DNA of 24,494 bases from CFX5 sp964568485 (GTDB lineage Bacteria > Chloroflexota > Anaerolineae > Caldilineales > Caldilineaceae), in the NCBI GenBank assembly GCA_964568485.1, contig CAZMRA010000040.1, positions 1 through 24,494 of the forward strand, written 5' to 3'. Below the pieces are notes generated by a model. It was not told where the DNA came from, did no database searches, and saw only the letters and a list, made by a program, of their open reading frames with translations. The first letter of the stretch is position 1. Each line of letters begins with the position of its first letter. Of this stretch, positions 16,038-23,058 are shown one piece after another. The translations under genes were made by a program, and so were the position numbers.

Positions 16038-17111
16038 CTAAAGCGGCCGGTACTGGGCCATCAAGTCCCGCAGGCGCTCGAGCGGAATGGCGTGGGCCAT
16101 CCGATTCTTAAAACCGGTTATGGTTTCGGCCGCGGTGAGGGCATTGAGAATCGACTCTTCGACGGCGTCGGCCGCGGCCAAGAAGAGCGCATCCATTTGC
16201 CCATGGGGTAACATTTGGAGCGTCACTGGCGTTTGGCTATTCAGGGGGATACGATTGCCAGTCGCAAACGCCAAGAAAATATCCCCACTCCCGTTGTAGC
16301 CATACCCACCAACACGCCCTAAGCCCACCGTCGCGCGCTGCGCCAAGCGTTTGCATTGTACGGGTAACAGGGGTGCATCGGTAGCGACCACAATGATGAT
16401 CGAGCCCTCGTCGCGTGGCGGGCTCCATGGATCGGGCACTTCGCTCACAGGAATCAAGCGTCCAATCGGTACCCCATCGATGCGCAGATGTTCGCGCCGC
16501 CCATAATTGGCCTGCACCAATACCCCAACGGTGTAGGTTTGGTCGCCGATGGTCACCAGCCGCGAGGAGGTACCAATCCCGCCCTTGAAGCCGTGGCAGA
16601 TCATACCGGTGCCACCGCCGACATTACCTTCCGCCACAGGACCTGAGTGGGCATTGTCCAGTGCGGCAAAGACATCTGCTTGCGTTACATGCCAACCATT
16701 GATGTCATTCAGCCAGCCATCATAGGTCTCGGCCACGACTGGCAACAGCCAAGTGGCTTCGGGGTAGTGGGTGGTGATATAGGCCACCAACGCATCTCGC
16801 ACGACACCTACTTGGTGCGTATTGGTGATCGCAATCGGGGCCCCCAACAAGCCCGATTCTGCGAGCCAATGCACGCCAGTCATTTCGCCGTTGCCATTAA
16901 AGGAGTGATAGGCGGCAAAACATTGCTCGCGAAAGACATTGCCATCCCGCGGCACAATGACGGTGACCCCAGTGCGCGCCGTGCGCGGCTCGTCATAAAA
17001 TAATGTTGTATGGCCGACCAAAACACCTGGCACATCGGTGATGGCATTATGGGGACCAGTCGGCAACGTCCCAATCTGGACGCCTAAATCGCGCAGGCGG
17101 AGGCGGCTCAT
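16038..17111 (-). CDS. P1 family aminopeptidase (DmpA/BapA-like, self-cleaving)
   Basis: The 357-residue precursor belongs to the P1 (DmpA) family, N-terminal nucleophile hydrolases that include L-aminopeptidase/D-amidases and beta-aminopeptidases. Recognisable segments are ITDVPGVLVGHTT near the start, EGNVGGGTGM and FKGGIGTSSR in the middle, and GSIIIVVATDAPLLP. By analogy with DmpA, autocleavage should fall between Gly236 and Ser237, making Ser237 the N-terminal nucleophile of the beta chain. There is no signal peptide, so it is probably cytoplasmic. Its ATG overlaps the stop of the SelW-like gene by four bases (ATGA), indicating translational coupling. A role in peptide or D-residue turnover is the family default; the specific substrate is unknown. 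Confidence 0.92.
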   Translation of the reverse strand: MSRLRLRDLGVQIGTLPTGPHNAITDVPGVLVGHTTLFYDEPRTARTGVTVIVPRDGNVFREQCFAAYHSFNGNGEMTGVHWLAESGLLGAPIAITNTHQVGVVRDALVAYITTHYPEATWLLPVVAETYDGWLNDINGWHVTQADVFAALDNAHSGPVAEGNVGGGTGMICHGFKGGIGTSSRLVTIGDQTYTVGVLVQANYGRREHLRIDGVPIGRLIPVSEVPDPWSPPRDEGSIIIVVATDAPLLPVQCKRLAQRATVGLGRVGGYGYNGSGDIFLAFATGNRIPLNSQTPVTLQMLPHGQMDALFLAAADAVEESILNALTAAETITGFKNRMAHAIPLERLRDLMAQYRPL

Positions 17112-17404
17112 GGGGTTGGGGTGGCCGTTCGTTCGCTGTGGCCAAGCGTTTTGTGCGGTGCGATCTGATTACGCACTAGCTGCTTGAGTTCTTTGATATC
17201 GGGGAAGCGTCCCTGCTCGGCCCGGGACCAGATCCGCTCGTTGCCGACGTAGATGTCAAAGACACCGCCGGTGCCCGGCAACAGCGCCAATTCCCCCAGC
17301 TCTTGTTCGAAGGTCGTCAGCAGTTCTTGGCCCATCCAAGCGGCGCGCAACAGCCAACGGCATTGAGTACAATAATGAATAGCAACTCGTGGCTCTTTGG
17401 TCAT
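17108..17404 (-). CDS. SelT/SelW/SelH family protein (Rdx-type thioredoxin-like fold)
   Basis: This 98-residue protein has the family signature near the N-terminus, IHYCTQCRW with Cys12 and Cys15 forming a CxxC redox motif; many relatives carry selenocysteine in the second position, here ordinary Cys. GTGGVFDIYVGNERIW matches the conserved central strands. A short charged tail ends TATPTP. GGAGGT sits nine bases before the ATG. The role is presumably in thiol redox, but it is poorly defined even for well-studied members. Its stop overlaps the start of the P1 aminopeptidase gene. Confidence 0.85.
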   Translation of the reverse strand: MTKEPRVAIHYCTQCRWLLRAAWMGQELLTTFEQELGELALLPGTGGVFDIYVGNERIWSRAEQGRFPDIKELKQLVRNQIAPHKTLGHSERTATPTP

Positions 17405-17457
17405 TTGTACACCTCCAGCAGCCTCTCATTTGTATTCATAACCATCAATGGTGCCAC

Positions 17458-17489
17458 AAAGCGGGAGCACAATTGAGTACTCCCGCTTT
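17458..17489 (-). terminator. Terminator hairpin after purA
   Basis: AAAGCGGGAG and CTCCCGCTTT make a perfect ten-base stem with a twelve-base loop, about 20 bases after the purA stop. The A/T-rich stem ends give TTT on either side, so it may act in both directions. It separates purA from the SelW-like gene. Confidence 0.7.
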
Positions 17490-17510
17490 TGCCCAATGCT
17501 TCGTTCGCAG

Positions 17511-18782
17511 CTACACGGTAAACATCTGCTCGCGTTTGGGGCCCACACAAACATAGGCGACCGGCACACTCACCAATTCGCGCAAGCGCTCGATATAGCG
17601 TTGTGCTTGGGGCGGTAAGTCAGCCCAGCTGCGGCACTCTTGGGTTGAAGATTGCCAGCCTTCCCACTCTTCATAAATCGGTTGGGCATCGTAGAGCAGA
17701 GGCGTATCAGGCATGGTGTCTGTGACCACCTCGCCGTTGGGCAACCGATAGCCTGTGCAAATGCGCAGTTGCTCAAAGCTGTCGAGTACGTCGATCTTGG
17801 TGATGGCGAGCTTGGTCATGCCATTGAGCCACGCCACATAATTGACCGCCACGGCATCAAACCAGCCACAGCGCCGCGGTCGGCCCGTGGTTGCGCCAAA
17901 TTCTTGCCCCAAGGTGCGTAAGTGATCGCCCTCAGCGCCATGCAGCTCAACCGGGAAGGGACCATCACCCACGCAGGAGCTGTAAGCCTTGACCACACCC
18001 ACCACATCGGTGATGCTGCGGGCAGGCAACCCTGCGCCAACGCTCGCATAAACTGCCGATGGATTGCTGCTAGTCACATAGGGATAGATGCCCCAATCCA
18101 AATCGCGCATCAGGGCCAGTTGCCCTTCCAGCAAGATTTGCTCGTCATTGGCCAACGCGCCGCGCACGAGCGGCACCGTATCCACGATGCGATGGGCTAA
18201 CTTATCGCGATACTCCATGCAGAGCGCAAACAACTCGCGGCCATCCACCGGTTTGCCCCCGAGGATTTCGAGTTTGCGGTTGATCGTGCGCAATGCGCTA
18301 TCCAAGCGGCCCTCCAACCATTCCGGTTGCAACAAGTCACCCATGCGCAAGCCGGAGCGGGCAGCTTTATCGGCGTACGCAGGACCTACGCCCCGTTTGG
18401 TTGTGCCAATGGTGTCGGAGCCACGGTCACTTTCTTCCAGTTCATCGAGCAGGCGGTGATAAGGCAGCAGCAAATGGGCACGATTGCTGATCAGCAGCTT
18501 GTCGGTATTCACGCCGACGGCCTCTAACGCAGCGAGTTCAGCCAACAGCGATTGCGGATTGACCACGCAGCCTGTACCAATGATGTTGGTTACATGAGGA
18601 TAGAAAATGCCACAAGGGACCAAATGGAGTATGTTTTTGCCAAAATCATTCACGACTGTGTGACCAGCGTTGTCGCCACCTTGGAATCGAAAGACCAAGT
18701 TGGCATCTTGCGCTAGATTGTCGATAATCCGTCCTTTGCCCTCGTCGCCCCATTGTGCGCCGACGACTGCTGTAACTGGCAT
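17511..18782 (-). CDS. purA: Adenylosuccinate synthase
   Basis: PurA joins IMP and aspartate using GTP to make adenylosuccinate, the first step of the AMP branch. The 423-residue protein starts with the classical GAQWGDEGKGR loop (Asp13 and the GDEGKG phosphate loop) and has GGDNAGHTVV with catalytic His41. Further family segments are TTKRGVGPAYADKAAR, QFDAV-like GWFDAVAVNY and TKIDVLD for GTP/IMP binding. Length is normal. The start is supported by AGGAAAG a few bases upstream, and that ribosome-site segment is duplicated. The guaB-SDR operon lies directly upstream on the same strand, so both IMP-consuming branch enzymes are neighbours. Confidence 0.97.
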   Translation of the reverse strand: MPVTAVVGAQWGDEGKGRIIDNLAQDANLVFRFQGGDNAGHTVVNDFGKNILHLVPCGIFYPHVTNIIGTGCVVNPQSLLAELAALEAVGVNTDKLLISNRAHLLLPYHRLLDELEESDRGSDTIGTTKRGVGPAYADKAARSGLRMGDLLQPEWLEGRLDSALRTINRKLEILGGKPVDGRELFALCMEYRDKLAHRIVDTVPLVRGALANDEQILLEGQLALMRDLDWGIYPYVTSSNPSAVYASVGAGLPARSITDVVGVVKAYSSCVGDGPFPVELHGAEGDHLRTLGQEFGATTGRPRRCGWFDAVAVNYVAWLNGMTKLAITKIDVLDSFEQLRICTGYRLPNGEVVTDTMPDTPLLYDAQPIYEEWEGWQSSTQECRSWADLPPQAQRYIERLRELVSVPVAYVCVGPKREQMFTV

Positions 18783-18785
18783 ACG

Positions 18786-18810
18786 GCTTTCCTCGTTTTG
18801 CTTTCCTCGT
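18786..18810 (-). repeat. Duplicated ribosome-binding segment before purA
   Basis: The 11-mer ACGAGGAAAGC (minus strand) occurs twice, with period 14, immediately before the purA ATG. Only the copy nearest the gene is at a useful distance from the start codon. The second may be a remnant of slippage or a ribosome standby site. Confidence 0.75.
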
Positions 18811-18837
18811 ATTAAAACCGGTTCAATAGAAAAACAA
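18809..18837 (-). promoter_or_regulatory. Weak candidate promoter for purA
   Basis: On the minus strand TTGTTT (18832-18837) is followed by TTTAAT (18811-18816, five of six, spacer 15) or TAATAC (18809-18814, spacer 17). Position and the hairpin upstream suggest that purA can be transcribed apart from guaB, but the boxes are poor. Confidence 0.3.
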
Positions 18838-18859
18838 TCTGTTGATAAAACCTATGAAT

Positions 18860-18903
18860 ACAAGGCATACAGGTGGCTCCCCTGCCTGTACTTGTTGCCT
18901 TGT
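18860..18903 (-). terminator. Imperfect hairpin after the guaB-SDR operon
   Basis: ACAAGGCA pairs with TGCCTTGT and, after a five-base bulge on one side, TACAGG pairs with CCTGTA around an eleven-base loop. It lies about 20 bases after the SDR stop and before purA. There is no clean T-run, although TTTT occurs 11 bases later. Confidence 0.5.
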
Positions 18904-18923
18904 CTGCTAATCCCAGCGCCCAA

Positions 18924-19676
18924 TCACTTCGCCGATTCGCCACCGTCAACCGTCAAGACAGTGCCAGTGATAAACCGGGCATCATCCGAACACAGAAAGG
19001 CCGCCGCACGCGCAATGTCACTGGGTTGCCCTAAACTTCGTAATGGGATCAATGGGATCTGCGTGGCAAAGAAGTCGCTGGGCATGTCGGCAAAGGCCTC
19101 GGTTTGGATCAACCCTGGGCGGATGACGTTCGAGCGCACGCCATGTTCAGCCACCTCCAGCGCCAAACGGCGACTAAAGCCTTCCAAACCGGCCTTGCTG
19201 ACCGCATAAGCAATATCATCGAATTCACCGGACACAGCGCCAATGCTGCTGATATGCAAAACATTCCCGCGGGTAGCGATTAGATAAGGCAGGGCCTGCC
19301 GCACCAGTTCAAAGGCTGCGTCCAGGTTGGTCGTCAGCACCTCGCGCCACTGCTGCATCTCCATATCATTCAAGCTCAGCCCTGCGGAAAGCGCCGCATT
19401 GTTGACCAGCACATCCAGCCGCCCAAACTGCTCGACGGTTACGCGCACAAGCCGCGCGGCATCGGTGGTTATATCCCCGACCAGCGGCACGACAGTGAGC
19501 GATTGCTCGGCGAGACGAGCAGCGGTCTGCTCTAACGGTTCGGCACGCCGTCCGCAAATCGCTACCTGTGCGCCTTCACGCGCGAATTGTTCGGCAATGG
19601 CCGCCCCAATGCCCGTACCGCCACCGGTAATCAGCGCTGTTTTTCCAGCAAAACGAAGTTGCGATTGTGAAACCAT
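18924..19676 (-). CDS. Short-chain dehydrogenase/reductase (classical SDR)
   Basis: A 250-residue classical SDR. The cofactor motif TGGGTGIG lies at 17-24, NNAALSAG at 92-99, and the catalytic set is Ser143/144, Tyr157 and Lys161 (YAVSK). A FabG-like C-terminus (GTVLTVDGG) is present. The residues after the second strand (ICGRRAEPL, with Arg) suit NADP(H) better than NAD(H), which is inference. The substrate is unknown: 3-oxoacyl carriers, sugars and many ketones are all possible. The ATG is only three bases after the guaB stop, so the two are cotranscribed and probably coupled. A link to purine metabolism is not suggested by the sequence itself. Confidence 0.92.
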   Translation of the reverse strand: MVSQSQLRFAGKTALITGGGTGIGAAIAEQFAREGAQVAICGRRAEPLEQTAARLAEQSLTVVPLVGDITTDAARLVRVTVEQFGRLDVLVNNAALSAGLSLNDMEMQQWREVLTTNLDAAFELVRQALPYLIATRGNVLHISSIGAVSGEFDDIAYAVSKAGLEGFSRRLALEVAEHGVRSNVIRPGLIQTEAFADMPSDFFATQIPLIPLRSLGQPSDIARAAAFLCSDDARFITGTVLTVDGGESAK

Positions 19677-19679
19677 TGG

Positions 19680-21278
19680 CTATACCCGGCGCGACGAACT
19701 TGGCGGAATCTGATAATTGGGTGCTTCTTTGGTGATGGTGATGCTGTGCGGATGGCTCTCTTGATAGCTCGCTGCACTGATCCGCACAAACCGCGCACGT
19801 TGCCAAAGATCGGGAATACTCTCGGCACCGACATAGCCCATCCCGCTGCGCAACCCACCCATCAATTGAAACATAAAATCGCGTAGGTGTCCCTTGTAGG
19901 GGACTTGCCCTTCGATACCTTCGGGTACTAACTTGCCGCCGACATCGGGGCTGGCACTATCACCACCCTGGGCCGATTGATAACGATCGCGGGCGCGACC
20001 GCGCATGGCGGCCAAGCTGCCCATGCCGCGATATTCCTTAAACGAACGCCCTTCGTGGATCACGATCTCGCCGGGCGATTCGTGCAAACCGGCCAACAGA
20101 CTACCCAGCATGACCGCCGAGGCACCTGCGGCCAACGCTTTGGTGATGTCGCCGCTGTAGCGAATGCCCCCGTCGGCAACCAATGTTACACCGGCTTCGT
20201 GCGCGGCGGCGGCACAATCAGCAATGGCAGTCAATTGTGGCATCCCAGCGCCGCTGACAATACGCGTGGTGCAGATGGAACCTGCGCCGACACCTACCTT
20301 GATCACATTGGCACCGGCTTGGGCTAATGCGTGGACACCTTCTGGTGAAACCACATTCCCCGCGAGGATCACCAAGGAGGGGAAGCGGCTGCGCACTGCA
20401 CGGATGGTTTCGATCACCCCTTTACTGTGGCCGTGGGCGGTATCCAATGCCACAGCATCGACGCCTGCTTCAACCAAAGCAGCGGCGCGGATCAACCCAC
20501 TGTCGCCCACACCGATCGCGCCAGCCACCAACAAACGGCCTCGATCATCTTTCGCGGCATTTGGATAGGCTTCCCGCTTTAGAATATCTTTGTAGGTGAT
20601 CAGGCCCTTGAGATGGCCATGTTCATCAACCAGGGGAAGTTTTTCAATCCGATAACGATGCAAAATCTCTTGGGCTTCGCTGAGGGTTGTACCAATGCGA
20701 GCTGTGATCAAGCCTTCGGAGGTCATGTAATCCCGAATGGGTCGATTGTAATCATTGGCAAAGCGGACATCGCGATTGGTCAAGATGCCGACTAGTTTGC
20801 CCTGCGCATCGGTAATCGGCACCCCACTGATGCGATAGCGGCTCATCAGCGCTTCGGCTTGGCCCAGCGTAGCGTCGGGCGAGAGGGTGATCGGGTCAAC
20901 GATCATGCCGCTTTCGCTGCGTTTTACCTTATCCACTTCTTCGGCCTGTTGCTCGGGGGTCAAATTACGATGAATTACCCCTAGCCCCCCTTGGCGCGCC
21001 AGCGCAATGGCCAATTCGCTTTCGGTGACTGTATCCATCGCCGCACTCAGCACCGGGATGTTGAGTTGCAGCCGCTCGTGCAGGCGGGTGCGCAGATCCA
21101 TCTCCGAGGGCAATTTTTCTGCGTAGCCAGGTACCAACAAAACATCATCAAAGGTAAGCGCTTCTTTGGCAAAAAGCGTTTCAGCACGCGACTGGCTCAG
21201 CGCGCCATTGACTGCACTCCCATTCACCGAGCTACCGGTGAGTGTATCCTGGGTTCGCTCGCGATTATCCCTATTCAT
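19680..21278 (-). CDS. guaB: IMP dehydrogenase
   Basis: GuaB oxidises IMP to XMP with NAD, the committed step to GMP. Typical landmarks: LTFDDVLLVPGY after the N-terminus, two CBS domains inserted in the barrel (containing ISGVPITDAQGKLVGILTNRD and LPLVDEHGHLKGLITYKD), and the active-site loop GAGSICTTR with Cys336. The flap region has MGSLAAM and RARDRYQ. At 532 residues it is longer than the usual 485-500, mainly through about 35 polar N-terminal residues before AKEALTF. GAGGAG ten bases upstream supports the annotated ATG. A strong terminator separates it from hisE, and the SDR gene follows after three bases. Confidence 0.97.
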   Translation of the reverse strand: MNRDNRERTQDTLTGSSVNGSAVNGALSQSRAETLFAKEALTFDDVLLVPGYAEKLPSEMDLRTRLHERLQLNIPVLSAAMDTVTESELAIALARQGGLGVIHRNLTPEQQAEEVDKVKRSESGMIVDPITLSPDATLGQAEALMSRYRISGVPITDAQGKLVGILTNRDVRFANDYNRPIRDYMTSEGLITARIGTTLSEAQEILHRYRIEKLPLVDEHGHLKGLITYKDILKREAYPNAAKDDRGRLLVAGAIGVGDSGLIRAAALVEAGVDAVALDTAHGHSKGVIETIRAVRSRFPSLVILAGNVVSPEGVHALAQAGANVIKVGVGAGSICTTRIVSGAGMPQLTAIADCAAAAHEAGVTLVADGGIRYSGDITKALAAGASAVMLGSLLAGLHESPGEIVIHEGRSFKEYRGMGSLAAMRGRARDRYQSAQGGDSASPDVGGKLVPEGIEGQVPYKGHLRDFMFQLMGGLRSGMGYVGAESIPDLWQRARFVRISAASYQESHPHSITITKEAPNYQIPPSSSRRV

Positions 21279-21320
21279 CGGAAGGTCTCCTCGTTTAGAT
21301 CGATCCTCAGTCGCCGATCT

Positions 21321-21349
21321 AGTCTACCATTTGGCCGAAATTTCACCAA
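21321..21349 (-). promoter_or_regulatory. Candidate promoter of guaB
   Basis: TTGGTG (21344-21349) and TAGACT (21321-21326) on the minus strand have the ideal 17-base spacing. They sit directly after the hisE terminator and about 40 bases before the guaB start, so position is better evidence than box quality. Confidence 0.4.
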
Positions 21350-21350
21350 T

Positions 21351-21380
21351 AAAAATGCCCCGGAAATCAACCCGAGGCAT
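21351..21380 (-). terminator. Rho-independent terminator after hisE
   Basis: On the minus strand ATGCCTCGG pairs with CCGGGGCAT (nine pairs, one G-U) around an eight-base loop, followed at once by a T-run. It lies 30 bases past the hisE stop and ends the histidine gene block. It is the best terminator in the window. Confidence 0.85.
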
Positions 21381-21410
21381 CTTTGACCCTATACATACAA
21401 ATCTGAATTA

Positions 21411-21692
21411 CTATTTCATCCGCCGCGTCAACTCGGCTTCGATCTCGCTCCACTCAATGTTGCGAGCAGCCAAAAGTACCAGACTGTGGTAAAGCACGTC
21501 GGCTAATTCATAGATAACGCGATCATCACCTTCGCTCTTGGCCGCGACGATCACTTCGATCACTTCTTCGCCCAGCTTTTTGAGGATCTCATTCTCACCC
21601 TTGGCAAACAAATGGGCCGTGTATGATCCGGGGGGCGGATTTTGTTGCCGCTCTTTGATGGTGGTGAAGATCGTCTGTAATGTGTTGCTCAT
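21411..21692 (-). CDS. hisE: Phosphoribosyl-ATP pyrophosphohydrolase
   Basis: HisE removes pyrophosphate from phosphoribosyl-ATP, the second step of histidine synthesis. The 93-residue protein is the standalone form. Conserved features are SYTAHLFAKGENEILKKLGEE and the acidic helix motifs EEVIEV and YELADVLYHSLVLL that coordinate magnesium in this all-helical MazG-related fold. I chose the ATG at 21692 (MSNTLQTIF); the frame is open further upstream but the sequence there is not conserved in style. The ribosome site is weak. It is 145 bases downstream of hisI and appears to have its own promoter, rather than being fused to hisI as in enterobacteria. Confidence 0.95.
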   Translation of the reverse strand: MSNTLQTIFTTIKERQQNPPPGSYTAHLFAKGENEILKKLGEEVIEVIVAAKSEGDDRVIYELADVLYHSLVLLAARNIEWSEIEAELTRRMK

Positions 21693-21739
21693 ACAAAACT
21701 TTCTTGAATCGGAGCACTTTGGAATAGTCGTCTGGCTCC

Positions 21740-21768
21740 ATTGTATGCCGACCGGGCTACGCGGCCAA
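21740..21768 (-). promoter_or_regulatory. Candidate internal promoter for hisE
   Basis: TTGGCC (21763-21768, four of six) and TACAAT (21740-21745, five of six) on the minus strand are exactly 17 bases apart and lie in the hisI-hisE spacer, about 48 bases before the hisE start. Confidence 0.5.
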
Positions 21769-21837
21769 AAACCATACGGGCTGATTGTAACGAGTTCTCG
21801 GCTAGGCACAGCAGCGCCATCAATTTGTTTGTCCCCG

Positions 21838-22203
21838 TCAGGAGGGCGATGATTCCGTTTCCACCCGGCGGAAAAAGCAGCTCACCGCTCCAGTATGGCA
21901 GGCCGGACCGGCTGCATCGACCAAAAAGAGCAGCACATCCCCATCGCAATCGATCCGCGCTTCGAGGACGCGCTGCACATTGCCACTGGTCGCCCCTTTG
22001 TGCCAGAATTCTTGGCGACTGCGGCTCCAAAAGACTGTTTCGCCCAAGGCAAACGTGCGGCGCAGACTTTCCTCGTTCATCCAGGCGAACATCAACACCT
22101 GGTGGGTGTGGGCATCCTGCACGATCGCTGGCACCAGACCTGCTGCATCAAACTTGATCAGCTGCAGACCTTGCTCCAAAGTCAGGGATTGAGATTCACT
22201 CAT
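21838..22203 (-). CDS. hisI: Phosphoribosyl-AMP cyclohydrolase
   Basis: HisI opens the purine ring of phosphoribosyl-AMP, the third step of the pathway. The 121-residue protein has the full signature: FAWMNEESL, FWSRSRQEFWHKGATSGN, the DCDGD metal site and CHTGAVSCFF near the C-terminus, giving zinc and magnesium ligands. The ATG at 22203 (MSESQS) lies inside the end of hisF, overlapping it by eight bases, which points to translational coupling. It is a standalone cyclohydrolase without a HisE domain; hisE is encoded separately downstream. Confidence 0.96.
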   Translation of the reverse strand: MSESQSLTLEQGLQLIKFDAAGLVPAIVQDAHTHQVLMFAWMNEESLRRTFALGETVFWSRSRQEFWHKGATSGNVQRVLEARIDCDGDVLLFLVDAAGPACHTGAVSCFFRRVETESSPS

Positions 22204-23011
22204 GCTGCCCCCGCACGACCAGATCGGCCACAGGAATGCGCACTGGTACATCCGCCTCTTGTAAATATTCCTTAACCTGCATGATGGTCAATTCTTTGAA
22301 GTGGAAGAGGCTGGCCGCCAGAGCCGCCGCGGCGCCGCCCTCAGTTAAGGCAGCCACAAAATGTTCGGGCCGGCCTGCACCGCCGCTGGCGATCACCGGA
22401 ATCCGTACCGCATCGCTGATGGCACGCGTCAATTCGACGTCGTAGCCTTCCTTGGTGCCATCACCATCCATCGAGGTGAGCAACAATTCGCCCGCGCCGG
22501 ACGCTTCGGCTTTGATCGCCCATTCGATCGCGTCCAATCCGGTGTTGATGCGCCCCCCATTGACATAGACATCCCAACCAGGGCCACGCGCCGCCAGATC
22601 GTCGCCCTGGCGCCGACGCGCATCAATGGCACAGACAATGCACTGGCTACCAAAGCGGACAGCCCCTTCCGTCAAGATGGTGGGATTGCGCACAGCGGTA
22701 CTGTTGACGCTCACCTTGTCGGCGCCAGCCAGCAACAGGGCGCGCATATCTTCCACCGTGCGAATGCCGCCACCGACTGTGAAGGGAATGAAGACAGTAT
22801 CGGCTACACGACGCACCACGTCGATCATCGTGTTGCGGGCCTCGTGCGTAGCCGTAATATCAAGGAAGACTAATTCATCAGCTCCGGCTTGATCATACAC
22901 TTGGGCTTGGGCGACAGGATCGCCAGCATCGACGAGATCGACAAAGTTGATGCCTTTGACCACGCGGCCTTCTTTGACATCCAAACAGGGAATAATACGC
23001 TTGGCAAGCAT
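22196..23011 (-). CDS. hisF: Imidazole glycerol phosphate synthase cyclase subunit
   Basis: HisF is the (beta/alpha)8 cyclase that, with the glutaminase HisH, turns PRFAR into imidazole glycerol phosphate and AICAR. The 271-residue protein keeps both catalytic aspartates at the standard positions, Asp11 in IPCLDVKEG and Asp130 in VCAIDARR. Phosphate-binding motifs VGGGIR (79-84) and ASGGAGRPEH are intact. No hisH is present in this window. It follows the HisA-like/Nudix gene by 47 bases and overlaps hisI, so the three form one transcription unit. Confidence 0.97.
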   Translation of the reverse strand: MLAKRIIPCLDVKEGRVVKGINFVDLVDAGDPVAQAQVYDQAGADELVFLDITATHEARNTMIDVVRRVADTVFIPFTVGGGIRTVEDMRALLLAGADKVSVNSTAVRNPTILTEGAVRFGSQCIVCAIDARRRQGDDLAARGPGWDVYVNGGRINTGLDAIEWAIKAEASGAGELLLTSMDGDGTKEGYDVELTRAISDAVRIPVIASGGAGRPEHFVAALTEGGAAAALAASLFHFKELTIMQVKEYLQEADVPVRIPVADLVVRGQHE

Positions 23012-23058
23012 GTTGAATCACCTATCGTGCGATTGCGCAAAGCTGATTTGCAGGTTAC

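Noticed and set aside
21693..21837. Possible small gene or HisE extension between hisI and hisE
   Set aside because: The frame is open upstream of the hisE ATG, but the residues do not resemble HisE and the segment contains promoter boxes instead.
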